Below are positions 1 through 7,837 of a DNA stretch of 31,505 bases, in pieces. Every line of letters starts with the position of its first letter. The stretch's first letter is position 1. The notes beneath the pieces were generated by a model. That model searched no databases. It saw only the letters and a list, made by a program, of their open reading frames with translations, and had not been told where the DNA came from. The translations under genes were made by a program, and so were the position numbers. Source of the DNA: CAYPXJ01 sp964414595 (GTDB taxonomy: Bacteria > Pseudomonadota > Alphaproteobacteria > Rickettsiales > CAIJLX01); NCBI GenBank assembly GCA_964414595.1, contig CAYPXJ010000016.1, positions 1 through 31,505 on the forward strand, in the 5' to 3' direction.

Positions 1-632
1 TCAACCGTGATAGCACGGTGAATGTATCCTTCGGTACACCGCAAGCCTTGCTTGCCACTATCGCCGCGGGGGAGCCGGGCGATATTTTTATCGCCGAAGA
101 TCCGCGCGCCTTTGAAGAGCTGAAACGCCAGGGTCAGGCAGATGTATATAGTCTGACGAACCTTGCTGAAAACAGGTTGGTGCTAGCCGTACCAAATTCC
201 AGTAATTGGGCGAGTAAAATTCCGGTGGAAGCGGATCTCAAAACGCAGATTCAAAGCATCACAACCCGCACCTTCCTCGTTATTAGTAAAGCGGGCACCG
301 CGCCTCTTTCCGATTATACGCAAGATGCACTGGCGCATCTTGGCGATATGCCCGCAACACGCACCATGACCATGCAAGAAGATGATCCGGAGCGTATTAA
401 TTTCCTGATTGCAGAAGGCAATGTGGGCGGCATTACCTACGCCACCGCACTCGCAAACCAACCCGCACTACGAAAAGTTGCGGATATTCCTGGCGATTGG
501 CATGCACCCATCGTTTACCAAGGCATTGTTGTCGCCGGCGAAAATATGCAGCTCGCGCGTGATTTTTTGGAATTCCTAAAATCCAAACCGGCGCAGGTTG
601 TCTTTGAGAAATATGGATTTTTATTGAGCTAG
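1..632 (+). CDS. ModA-like molybdate/anion ABC transporter substrate-binding protein, 5' end missing
   Basis: The reading frame is already open at the window edge (first full codon at base 3), so this is the last ~209 residues of a longer protein. The GTG at 18 lies inside it and is not a credible start. The opening segment, VNVSFGTPQALLATIAAGEP followed by GDIFIAEDP, matches the ModA pattern in which an FGSSG-type oxyanion loop leads into an AGAPADVFISAD-type segment. The C-terminal part has the usual AxDFLEFLKSKPAQVVFEKYGF ending of these proteins (residues given in two parts in the family pattern). Known role of the family: periplasmic capture of molybdate, tungstate or a related oxyanion for an ABC importer. 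Permease and ATPase partners are not visible. The 3' end overlaps the convergent 496-aa gene by 12 bp. The family is well supported; the exact ligand is not. Confidence 0.72.
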   Translation, partial: NRDSTVNVSFGTPQALLATIAAGEPGDIFIAEDPRAFEELKRQGQADVYSLTNLAENRLVLAVPNSSNWASKIPVEADLKTQIQSITTRTFLVISKAGTAPLSDYTQDALAHLGDMPATRTMTMQEDDPERINFLIAEGNVGGITYATALANQPALRKVADIPGDWHAPIVYQGIVVAGENMQLARDFLEFLKSKPAQVVFEKYGFLLS

Positions 633-2111
633 CTGCGCAATTTCTTTTTCGATGCCGCCAAAAAAATCCTGTTCATAAAATGCCACCATATGCGGCATAA
701 TTTTAGCGGCATATTTTTTACCCGCGGCGCGCATAATAATGGGTATCGCGGCGAAACTTTCCGCCATGCGCTCCGCCGGCGGGTAATGATCAAAGGCGAG
801 TGTGGCTTCATAGGCAGCAATGCGTTTTTGAATACGCGCCGCAACAAATCGAGGCACTTTATGCAACGTCAACGCCTGGCCCCATTCTTTTGGGCCAAGT
901 TCACCGCTACGCTCCCATGTTATATTTGCCGCTCGATCCTGATAATAAGCCTGCTGAAACGCCGCCGTGCCGGAATAACGATGATGCCCGCGCAAGCGTG
1001 CGCGATCAACCGGCCCATCTGCCAAATGCATCACCTCCTCGCATAACGTATGCCAAAAACGCTCTGGAGAGCGCCCACCGCGTGTTACAATCACACCGCT
1101 TAACTGGTGCGGCTGATACATGCACATGCCATACACCGTATATTCCTGTAGCTCCTCACTCTCCTTCGTCACCGCCAGCGGAATAGAACTAAAAAAACCG
1201 CGATAGAAATTCGCATTAGAGTCCGTTGCTATAAAAATCGGCGTATCCAATGCTCCGAGCAGTTCAAGCAACGGTTTTTCCATCTCCGTCAGCGTTTTTA
1301 GGGTATCGCGGCGCGCACGTGCGATCTGCGGATTTTTATGTATTTTCATATCACGCAGCATTTTCGGTAACGCAGCAAATGCCTGAGTTAAAAATTCTGG
1401 CTGCGCCATTTTTTCACACGCGACTTGATGCCATCGATGCAACGTTTTGGTGAATGTTGGCGCAAAGAAAAGAGACGAAGCTTCATCGCCGGAATGTTCA
1501 AGCGTAATGCGTCCTTTATTCGCTTTATAAATAACATCAAAAAGTGCCATGCCCTCGGTGTGTCCGAAATTTTCACTAAAAATTCGCTTCAGCACATCTT
1601 CGGCATGTCGCTCCATAAAATGACGCTGCGACGCAATGACACGATCCATATTTTCTTTCGTCGCGGCGCGAATGCGTTCCCGCGTGAGCTTCAACAAATC
1701 TTCTGGCAAAACGCCGTAACGGCCACCCAGACATTCTGCAACAAAGGCACGAAAATCCGTATATTTACGAAACGCGGGCAAACCTGCTCGCGCGTATTCA
1801 AACATCACGCGGCAGGTTTCATAATCCCACTCATAACGGCTTGTATGGTAAAGTTTCTGGGTAAAGTTCGGCACAAAAACTTCCGTGAGCACGCCGCTTT
1901 TAACCAGCCAATCGATATGGTGTTGCAACCGTTTACGCAAACGCGCTTTTGCTCCCGGCCCACGCACATCGGCCAGATTAATATAAGCAATATCCAGCCC
2001 CCATCCTTTCGGTACAGCATAAAATCCGCCGTAACCAAATACGATAAAATCATTCTGAATATGAATATTAGGCTTGAGTGGTGTAAGCGCGCGTGAAAAG
2101 CGATGCAGCAC
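621..2111 (-). CDS. Unknown 496-aa protein with a degenerate zincin-like motif
   Basis: I do not recognise this family by name. It starts with GTG nine bases after the kinase stop codon, so it is probably translated from the same message. It has no signal peptide and no membrane segment. Residues 354-366 read HTLCEEVMHLADG. The EExxHxxD core (E358, E359, H362, D365) resembles the HExxHxxD helix of anthrax-lethal-factor-like zinc peptidases, with Glu in place of the first His. Downstream, E448 and the segment AESFAA (450-455) resemble the E-x-F-A-E segment that supplies the third metal ligand and support in those enzymes. The N-terminal 300 residues are helical and basic and have no recognised domain. 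It could be an inactive or variant metallopeptidase-like protein; that reading is inference from two short motifs. Confidence 0.6.
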   Translation of the reverse strand: MLHRFSRALTPLKPNIHIQNDFIVFGYGGFYAVPKGWGLDIAYINLADVRGPGAKARLRKRLQHHIDWLVKSGVLTEVFVPNFTQKLYHTSRYEWDYETCRVMFEYARAGLPAFRKYTDFRAFVAECLGGRYGVLPEDLLKLTRERIRAATKENMDRVIASQRHFMERHAEDVLKRIFSENFGHTEGMALFDVIYKANKGRITLEHSGDEASSLFFAPTFTKTLHRWHQVACEKMAQPEFLTQAFAALPKMLRDMKIHKNPQIARARRDTLKTLTEMEKPLLELLGALDTPIFIATDSNANFYRGFFSSIPLAVTKESEELQEYTVYGMCMYQPHQLSGVIVTRGGRSPERFWHTLCEEVMHLADGPVDRARLRGHHRYSGTAAFQQAYYQDRAANITWERSGELGPKEWGQALTLHKVPRFVAARIQKRIAAYEATLAFDHYPPAERMAESFAAIPIIMRAAGKKYAAKIMPHMVAFYEQDFFGGIEKEIAQLAQ

Positions 2112-2120
2112 TTCAGGCCC

Positions 2121-3125
2121 TTACTCGGGCAGTTTTTTGAGTAGCGGACGCAATTCGCCCGGCGGCCTTCCACCTAGATATTGTATAACCTCTCCGGCGC
2201 ATAAACTCGCTAGCTTCGCACAATGCGCGAGCGACAGGTCATTCACGTAACCATATAAAAATCCGCTGGCGAAAAGATCACCCGCACCCGTCACATCAAA
2301 AACTTCATTCACCGGTTCAGCTTGTGCGCGCAAAATTTCATCCTTGGTAATCACTACGCAACCTTTAGCGCTACGTGTAATCACGACAATCTCGCACATA
2401 CCCTGCACTTTTTTGATATTCGCTTCCAAATCGTCCGATTGCAGCAACGAAGCCATCTCGCGCTCATTAGAGAACAAAATATCAACGCCATTTTTTGCTA
2501 GCTCCATAAATTCAGCGCGATGGCGATCGACGCAAAATACATCCGAAAGCGTGAAGGAAACTTTTCGTTTTGCTTCCTTGGCGAGCTCAATCGCACGGCG
2601 AATCGCTTCCTTTGCTTCCGGCTCATCCCACAAATAACCCTCAAGATACGTCACCTTGGAAGCGCGAATCACCTCCGGGTCGATATCGTATTTTGTAATA
2701 TGTTTGCACGCACCGAGATAGGTCGCCATCGTGCGCTCCGGTGATTGGCCCTGCCCGCCTGGCGTTACAAAAACCAGGCAACTGGCCGTATGCAAATTGC
2801 GCGTTTCCGCCTCGGTATCAAAATCCACGCCGATATTTTCCATATCATGGCGGAAAATTTTGCCAAATCCATCATTGGCCACTTTGCCGATAAACGCCAC
2901 TTTCGCACCCAAAGAAGCAAGGCCTGCGAGCGTATTGGCGGCTGAACCACCCGAACACTCCGTCGCTGTGCTCATATTGGCATAAAGTGACTTGGAACGT
3001 TCTCTATCCACGAGCGTCATCGCGCCCAGCGGCAGATTTTCTTTGTGCAAAAATTCTGTATCCGTATACGCAAGAATATCGACAATCGCATTGCCGACCC
3101 CCACCACATCATAGGCAATTTTCAT
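2121..3125 (-). CDS. PfkB-family carbohydrate/adenosine kinase
   Basis: A 334-residue protein of the ribokinase/PfkB superfamily, which transfers phosphate from ATP to a sugar or nucleoside hydroxyl in the cytoplasm. The substrate-lid glycine motif GGSAAN is at residues 59-64. The NxxE metal/phosphate motif is at 220-223 (NERE). The C-terminal signature DVTGAGD is at 277-283, with D283 as the expected catalytic base. Length and motif spacing are normal. The layout matches proteins annotated in many Alphaproteobacteria as adenosine kinase, but the substrate cannot be read from the sequence. The ATG at 3125 is preceded by a GAAAGGA Shine-Dalgarno on the minus strand. It is divergent from ispB (84 bp between starts) and probably co-transcribed with the 496-aa gene downstream. 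Confidence 0.88.
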   Translation of the reverse strand: MKIAYDVVGVGNAIVDILAYTDTEFLHKENLPLGAMTLVDRERSKSLYANMSTATECSGGSAANTLAGLASLGAKVAFIGKVANDGFGKIFRHDMENIGVDFDTEAETRNLHTASCLVFVTPGGQGQSPERTMATYLGACKHITKYDIDPEVIRASKVTYLEGYLWDEPEAKEAIRRAIELAKEAKRKVSFTLSDVFCVDRHRAEFMELAKNGVDILFSNEREMASLLQSDDLEANIKKVQGMCEIVVITRSAKGCVVITKDEILRAQAEPVNEVFDVTGAGDLFASGFLYGYVNDLSLAHCAKLASLCAGEVIQYLGGRPPGELRPLLKKLPE

Positions 3126-3209
3126 GGAGTCCTTTCATTTACAAGCAGGTTGGAGATAGTTATGATGACTCACTTTTACCAGTCTTAGCACAAGAAATAA
3201 AGGCACGAA

Positions 3210-4247
3210 GTGAACGAAAAGAACATTAAAATTGTAGGTGGCGAGGCGCTTTTCAAATCGCTGACACAGCACCCACTGGCGGAAATTAAACCACTCTATC
3301 AGCCCGAGTTGGAAGCGATAGATACCTTGATTCTCGAACTTATGAAAAGCAAGGCGCCTCTGATTCCGCAGCTCGCCGGCCACATTATTTCCAGCGGTGG
3401 CAAACGCATTCGGCCAGCGCTCACGCTGCTTTGCGCCAAGCTTTGTAATTACCAAGGTCAGCGTCATATCCATTTAGCCACGGCCGTAGAGTTTATTCAT
3501 ACCGCCACACTTCTGCATGATGACGTGGTGGATGCGAGCGAGCTGCGCCGCGGTAAGGAAACCGCCAACGCGCTTTGGGGTAACGAAGTCAGCGTCCTAG
3601 TTGGCGATTTTCTTTTGAGCCGCGCCTTTCAGTTGATGGTTAGTGACGGTTCGCTCAAGGTGCTAAAACTACTTTCTGATACTTCCGCGATCATCTCTGA
3701 AGGAGAAGTGCTCCAAATCGGCCACATCCGCGATATCAATTTAAGCGAAGGCCGTTACATTGAAATTATCAGCGCAAAAACGGCGGCTTTATTTGCGGCG
3801 GCAACCGCCACCGGCGGCATGGTATCGGACCAAAGCGAGGAAAAAGAACAAGCGCTGTATCAGTTTGGCTTTAACCTTGGCATTGCTTTTCAAATTGTGG
3901 ACGATGCGCTGGATTATGCTGCCAGCCGCGAAAAACTTGGCAAAACCATCGGGGACGATTTCCGTGAAGGCAAAGTTACATTGCCCATTATCTTGCTCTA
4001 CAAGAAAAAGGATCCGGAAACCCGTATGTTTTTGGAAAAAACCTTTGGCGATAATTATACTTATAATGAAAAAGATTTACAAAAGCTCATCGCGCTGCTG
4101 GAAGCAAACGGTATCATTGAGCAATCGCTTTCCGTGGCAGAACTTTACGAAGCAAAAGCGCGTGAAGCCCTCAATATTTTTCCCGATTCCACCATTAAAC
4201 ACGCGCTGCTTAAGCTTCTTGCCTTCAGTATAAACCGGGATTACTAG
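3210..4247 (+). CDS. ispB: Long-chain polyprenyl diphosphate synthase (octaprenyl/decaprenyl type)
   Basis: A 345-residue trans-prenyltransferase that condenses isopentenyl diphosphate units onto an allylic primer to make the ubiquinone side chain. Visible motifs are GGKR at residues 63-66, the first aspartate-rich motif DDVVD at 104-108, GDFLLSRAF after it, and the second aspartate-rich motif DDALD in the segment FQIVDDALDY. The first motif has the DDxxD form typical of long-chain bacterial enzymes. Chain length cannot be read with certainty; eight to ten units is usual in this group. The start is GTG at 3210 and no strong Shine-Dalgarno is obvious. The gene is divergent from the kinase gene and precedes ilvD by 58 bp. 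Confidence 0.93.
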   Translation: MNEKNIKIVGGEALFKSLTQHPLAEIKPLYQPELEAIDTLILELMKSKAPLIPQLAGHIISSGGKRIRPALTLLCAKLCNYQGQRHIHLATAVEFIHTATLLHDDVVDASELRRGKETANALWGNEVSVLVGDFLLSRAFQLMVSDGSLKVLKLLSDTSAIISEGEVLQIGHIRDINLSEGRYIEIISAKTAALFAAATATGGMVSDQSEEKEQALYQFGFNLGIAFQIVDDALDYAASREKLGKTIGDDFREGKVTLPIILLYKKKDPETRMFLEKTFGDNYTYNEKDLQKLIALLEANGIIEQSLSVAELYEAKAREALNIFPDSTIKHALLKLLAFSINRDY

Positions 4248-4305
4248 GCGTTATCCTTCCAAGCTTTCACTGGAAAACGCCCCTAAAATGCGATAGAGAA
4301 ACCTT

Positions 4306-6024
4306 ATGCAAAAATTCGATAAAAAGAAACTTCCCAGCCGCCACGTCACCGAAGGGCCGGAGCGCGCACCGCACCGTTCCTATTTTTATGCGATGGGGCT
4401 TTCGCGCGAGCAAGTCCACGCACCACTCATCGGCGTTGCGACGACGTGGAACGAAGCCGCACCTTGCAATATCGCGCTGATGCGCCAGGCGCAGGTAGCA
4501 AAAAAAGGCGTACACGCCGCGGGCGGAACGCCGCGCGAATTCACCACCATCACCGTCACCGACGGCATCGCAATGGGCCACCAGGGCATGAAATCCTCGC
4601 TCGTTTCGCGCGAAGTCATCGCCGATTCGGTTGAGCTCACCATGCGCGGCCATTCCTACGATGCACTCGTCGGCCTTGCCGGTTGCGATAAATCCCTACC
4701 CGGTCTGATGATGGCGATGGTGCGCTTGAACGTGCCCTCCGTTTTCATGTATGGCGGCTCGATTCTGCCGGGCAATTACCGCGGCCGCACCGTCACCGTG
4801 CAGGATGTGTTCGAAGCGGTCGGCCTGCATAGCGCAAAGAAAATGTCAGACGAAGAACTGAGCGAACTCGAAGGCGTTGCCTGCCCTTCCGAAGGTTCGT
4901 GCGGCGGCCAGTTCACCGCCAACACCATGGCCTGCGTTTCTGAAGCAATCGGCCTCGCGCTGCCCGGTTCGGCCGGTGCACCGGCGGCCTATCAAAGCCG
5001 TGATCAATTCGCCTTTGCTTCCGGCGAAGCGGTGATGAATTTGCTCGCGAAAAAAATTCGTCCGCGCGATATCGTCACGCGCAAAGCGCTGGAAAACGCA
5101 GCGGCAATCGTTGCGGCCACCGGCGGCTCGACCAACGGCGCGCTGCATCTTCCAGCGATCGCGCATGAAGCGGGCATCGATTTCGATTTGCACGATGTCG
5201 GCAAAATTTTCCACAAAACACCCTACATCGCCGACTTAAAACCCGGCGGTAAATATGTCGCGAAAGATTTGCATGAAATCGGCGGCGTGTCGGTGGTGAT
5301 GAAAGCACTGCTTGAAGGCGGCTATCTACATGGCGATTGTCTCACCGTCACCGGCAAAACCATCGCGCAGAATTTGAAAAACATCACGCTGCCCGCAGGT
5401 CAGGATGTCGTGTATTCCACCAAACGTCCGCTTTCCAAAACCGGCGGTGTGGTGACGCTGAAAGGCAATCTCGCCCCCGAAGGCGCTATCGTCAAAGTCG
5501 CAGGCATGCAGCATCTGCACCATCGCGGCCCGGCGCGCGTATTCGACCGCGAAGAAGACGCATTCGCCGCCGTCGAAAAACAAAAATACAAAGATGGCGA
5601 CGTGCTCGTCATTCGCTACGAAGGCCCGAAAGGCGGCCCCGGCATGCGCGAAATGCTTGCGACGACCGCCGCACTGTATGGCCAAGGCCGCGGCGATAAA
5701 GTCGCGCTGATTACCGACGGGCGTTTCAGCGGCGCAACACGCGGCTTATGTATCGGCCATGTCGGCCCGGAAGCAGCAGTCGGCGGCCCGATCGGCCTCA
5801 TCAAAGACGGCGATATCATCACCATCGATTGCGAAAAAGGTACGCTGGATGTGGAGCTTTCCGTCGGCGAACTCGAGAAGCGTAAAAAGAATTGGAAGCC
5901 GCGTAAAACCGATTACCAATCCGGCAGTTTGTGGAAATACGCGCAGACGGTCGGCCCGGCGGTAAACGGCGCGGTCACCCATCCCGGCGCGGATGCGGAA
6001 ACCCACGTATACGCCGATATTTAG
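4306..6024 (+). CDS. ilvD: Dihydroxy-acid dehydratase
   Basis: A 572-residue IlvD/Edd-family dehydratase that converts 2,3-dihydroxy-isovalerate and 2,3-dihydroxy-3-methylvalerate to the 2-keto acids in valine and isoleucine synthesis. The three cysteines expected to hold the [2Fe-2S] cluster are present: C54 in AAPCN, C127 in GCDKS and C199 in EGSCGG. Magnesium ligands are D86 (TVTDG), D128 and the adjacent K129. The catalytic serine lies in GRFSGATRG near the C-terminus. The length is normal for the short three-Cys class. A related sugar-acid dehydratase is possible but less likely, because the motifs around PCN and GCDKS follow IlvD. The gene appears richer in GC and CGC/GGC codons than its neighbours by eye. 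No other branched-chain gene is in the window. Confidence 0.93.
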   Translation: MQKFDKKKLPSRHVTEGPERAPHRSYFYAMGLSREQVHAPLIGVATTWNEAAPCNIALMRQAQVAKKGVHAAGGTPREFTTITVTDGIAMGHQGMKSSLVSREVIADSVELTMRGHSYDALVGLAGCDKSLPGLMMAMVRLNVPSVFMYGGSILPGNYRGRTVTVQDVFEAVGLHSAKKMSDEELSELEGVACPSEGSCGGQFTANTMACVSEAIGLALPGSAGAPAAYQSRDQFAFASGEAVMNLLAKKIRPRDIVTRKALENAAAIVAATGGSTNGALHLPAIAHEAGIDFDLHDVGKIFHKTPYIADLKPGGKYVAKDLHEIGGVSVVMKALLEGGYLHGDCLTVTGKTIAQNLKNITLPAGQDVVYSTKRPLSKTGGVVTLKGNLAPEGAIVKVAGMQHLHHRGPARVFDREEDAFAAVEKQKYKDGDVLVIRYEGPKGGPGMREMLATTAALYGQGRGDKVALITDGRFSGATRGLCIGHVGPEAAVGGPIGLIKDGDIITIDCEKGTLDVELSVGELEKRKKNWKPRKTDYQSGSLWKYAQTVGPAVNGAVTHPGADAETHVYADI

Positions 6025-6033
6025 GAGGACAAC

Positions 6034-6450
6034 ATGCGTTATCTTTGTTTCGTTTTACTCGTATGCTTTGCAAGCACTGCTTTGGCGCAGGAAAACATGA
6101 CGAAGGCGCCGGAATCTTCTTTCAAAAAAGCCCAGCGCGAAGCGGCGGCAATGACGGCGCAAGAACGCCTCGCACGCGCAAAAAAAGAACATGAACGTTG
6201 GAAAAATCTCTCTGAAAAAGAAAAGCAGGCAGAAATCGAGCGCGGACGAAAGCGGCTGCAAAATCTCTCTGAACAGGAAAAAGAAGAAATACGCGCTTAT
6301 CTTCGCGAGAATACCAGAAAGCTGACAGATGCGGAAAAAGCGGCCTATCGCCAATCTCTTAAAACGCAATTTCCCACCCTCTCGGATAAGGAATTGGATA
6401 AAAAAGTGAAAGAATGGCAAGCGCAATATGAGCCGCCCGTTATCCCGTAA
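6034..6450 (+). CDS. Exported charged helical protein, DUF3106-like
   Basis: A 138-residue protein with a clear signal peptide (cleavage expected after FASTALA, about residue 18). The mature part is highly charged and almost entirely helical. Two related repeats, RWKNLSEKEKQ and RLQNLSEQEKEE, are followed by a third weaker one around LTDAEKAAY. Repeated W/L-x-x-L-S-x-x-E blocks are typical of DUF3106 and similar periplasmic helical proteins of unknown function. The start is secure: an AGGAGG sequence formed partly by the ilvD stop region lies 6 bases before the ATG. It is probably co-transcribed with ilvD, with no functional link visible. Function unknown. Confidence 0.75.
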   Translation: MRYLCFVLLVCFASTALAQENMTKAPESSFKKAQREAAAMTAQERLARAKKEHERWKNLSEKEKQAEIERGRKRLQNLSEQEKEEIRAYLRENTRKLTDAEKAAYRQSLKTQFPTLSDKELDKKVKEWQAQYEPPVIP

Positions 6451-6554
6451 GATTCTGATCACGCGTATTTAGTCGTTTTTCGCATCTGCAATATTGCATT
6501 TTATACGAATATTTTCGCAGATTTCTGCGGCATTGCAGCACATCATTTGTTAGG

Positions 6555-6579
6555 TTGACACCCCCATTTTTGCTATAAT
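6555..6579 (+). promoter_or_regulatory. Extended -10 promoter for the 65-aa exported protein
   Basis: A perfect TATAAT at 6574-6579 is preceded by TG one base upstream (TGCTATAAT), the extended -10 form recognised by sigma-70. A perfect TTGACA at 6555-6560 is also present, but only 13 bases separate the two instead of about 17, so the -35 box may not be used with this -10. Transcription would start near 6586. Confidence 0.6.
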
Positions 6580-6598
6580 CAAAATGAAAGGGGGAGTT

Positions 6599-6796
6599 AT
6601 GCAGATCCTTAAATATGTTGCGATTATTCTGGTAATAGTTGTCGTAGTATTCGCTGCAACGCGCGTATTGGCCGCTGAGCCGGTTTCCGGCACATCGTTC
6701 CAGGTTGCTTCGAATGACACTATGTCACGTGAAGAAATTCGTAACAAATGGCGCAAGGCCCGTATGGAAGCCGCGCGCAAACACAAATCGGAATAG
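6599..6796 (+). CDS. Small exported protein of 65 residues
   Basis: The protein begins MQILKYVAIILVIVV and has a long hydrophobic signal sequence ending VLAAEP (cleavage expected near residue 25). About 40 mature residues follow, with a basic, helical C-terminus (MSREEIRNKWRKARMEAARK). I chose the ATG at 6599 rather than the one at 6584. GGGGGAG at 6590-6596 is an ideal Shine-Dalgarno for the second, and the predicted transcription start (about 6586) lies downstream of the first. If the signal is not cleaved, this is a one-span membrane protein. Function unknown. It has its own promoter and is followed by an inverted-repeat terminator region. Confidence 0.65.
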   Translation: MQILKYVAIILVIVVVVFAATRVLAAEPVSGTSFQVASNDTMSREEIRNKWRKARMEAARKHKSE

Positions 6797-6811
6797 CTTC
6801 CGAACACTCGC

Positions 6812-6902
6812 AGGTAACGAGTGATTCTTGAAACGCTTGTAGGGCGCGCCAATTAGGCAATAATTTCTCAGGGGCGCGCCTACCGCAGTTACCTATTTTT
6901 TT
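6812..6902. terminator. Nested inverted repeats between convergent genes, probable bidirectional terminator
   Basis: GTAGGGCGCGCC at 6839-6850 pairs with GGCGCGCCTAC at 6873-6883 apart from one bulged base, leaving a ~21-base loop. An outer 7-bp pair (AGGTAAC 6812-6818 with GTTACCT 6888-6894) encloses it. Seven Ts follow at 6896-6902 on the plus strand. A smaller hairpin, CACTCG/CGAGTG (6805-6810/6818-6823), competes with the outer stem. The region lies between a plus-strand gene ending at 6796 and a minus-strand gene ending at 6889, where a shared terminator is expected. Confidence 0.55.
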
Positions 6903-7812
6903 GCGCTTCTTTCGCTAACTCTTCAAACGCATGTATTAAAGCGTGTCCAAAAGCATCTGTGTTCTTATGCCCTTCATGCGTACATAAACGCAAATCGATG
7001 CCATCTAGTTCCTGCTGATATTTTTGACTAATCTCCTGCTCTTTCAATTTTCGAATTTTGGGTCGGATCTCTTTTTTAGAAATCGTGGAAATTTCATCCG
7101 CCATTTTTTCAACAATGGCTTTCGCGCGTTTTTTCTTAGCCGCATCCTCAGAAAGAACGGCTTCTACATCGATACCTTTTTCGCGCATATTCTGAACGTA
7201 GATACGCCATGCTTTGCTTTCAATTTCCTCGGATGCAACAATAGGTGTAGGGTTGGCGATTGCTTTCCCACTTTCCGCACAACCACGTACAAAACCAAGT
7301 GCAGAAAGTGCGCCCAGCGTATACGCCGCAACATGACTAAGCCAGTTTGCTTGCTTTTTTTCTGCCTTTACTTGAAGAGCTTTTTCCGGCTTTTTCTTAG
7401 CCGGCATCTTCCCTTTTTCCGGAGAAGGAATAATAGATTCAAACAACGCATCCTCTTCCGTTTGCGTATCCGCCATACCAAAAAATTGCTTAAAAGTAGT
7501 ATAATGCGGGTTTAATTTTTCCAGTTGCGTATTTCCGATATGTCCTTTGCCGTCCAAATAGCGCATGAGTTTTTCGCATATCGCTTTTTCCTGCGCGAGC
7601 GCAACACCATAATATTTTTTACCGGATTTCTGATCCGTCCATTTTGAAATTTCCCGTCCGTCCTTAGATTCAGAATGCACGGCAAAACCATAGTTTTTTA
7701 TCAGCTGAGGCGTAATCTTTTCGATGACAGAGAGTTGATTGGAAACCAAACGGATTTTGCCATCATCTAATTTACAATAGAATAATTTCGAACGGGCATT
7801 CATACCCGCCAT
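6889..7812 (-). CDS. Unknown 307-aa protein with one central membrane segment
   Basis: No family recognised. The N-terminal ~110 residues look like a soluble domain (KLFYCKLDDGKIRLVSNQ to FFGMAD). A Lys/Pro-rich linker follows (about 130-155), then one hydrophobic span (WLSHVAAYTLGALSALGFV, about residues 160-178), then a helical charged C-terminus rich in Lys and Glu. The start is either the ATG at 7812 or the one at 7803; no Shine-Dalgarno favours either. A perfect 16-bp palindrome (7822-7837) lies ten bases upstream and overlaps the stop codon of the preceding prepilin-peptidase-like gene, so the two genes may be co-transcribed or separately controlled at that site. Function unknown. Confidence 0.6.
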   Translation of the reverse strand: MAGMNARSKLFYCKLDDGKIRLVSNQLSVIEKITPQLIKNYGFAVHSESKDGREISKWTDQKSGKKYYGVALAQEKAICEKLMRYLDGKGHIGNTQLEKLNPHYTTFKQFFGMADTQTEEDALFESIIPSPEKGKMPAKKKPEKALQVKAEKKQANWLSHVAAYTLGALSALGFVRGCAESGKAIANPTPIVASEEIESKAWRIYVQNMREKGIDVEAVLSEDAAKKKRAKAIVEKMADEISTISKKEIRPKIRKLKEQEISQKYQQELDGIDLRLCTHEGHKNTDAFGHALIHAFEELAKEAQKNR

Positions 7813-7821
7813 CTATATCAA

Positions 7822-7837
7822 TAATGTTATAACATTA
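7822..7837. promoter_or_regulatory. Perfect 16-bp palindrome, candidate operator
   Basis: TAATGTTATAACATTA is its own reverse complement over all 16 bases. It sits immediately upstream of the minus-strand 307-aa gene and covers the stop codon of the gene before it. This is the size and symmetry of an operator for a dimeric repressor. The binding protein is unknown. Confidence 0.4.

Noticed and set aside
4386..5825. Many long antisense and alternate-frame open frames inside ilvD
   Set aside because: They are expected in a GC-rich gene with biased third positions. None has a start signal or recognisable motif, while the IlvD frame is complete.
6584..6598. Earlier ATG for the 65-aa protein
   Set aside because: It lies upstream of the predicted transcription start and inside the purine stretch that serves as Shine-Dalgarno for ATG 6599.
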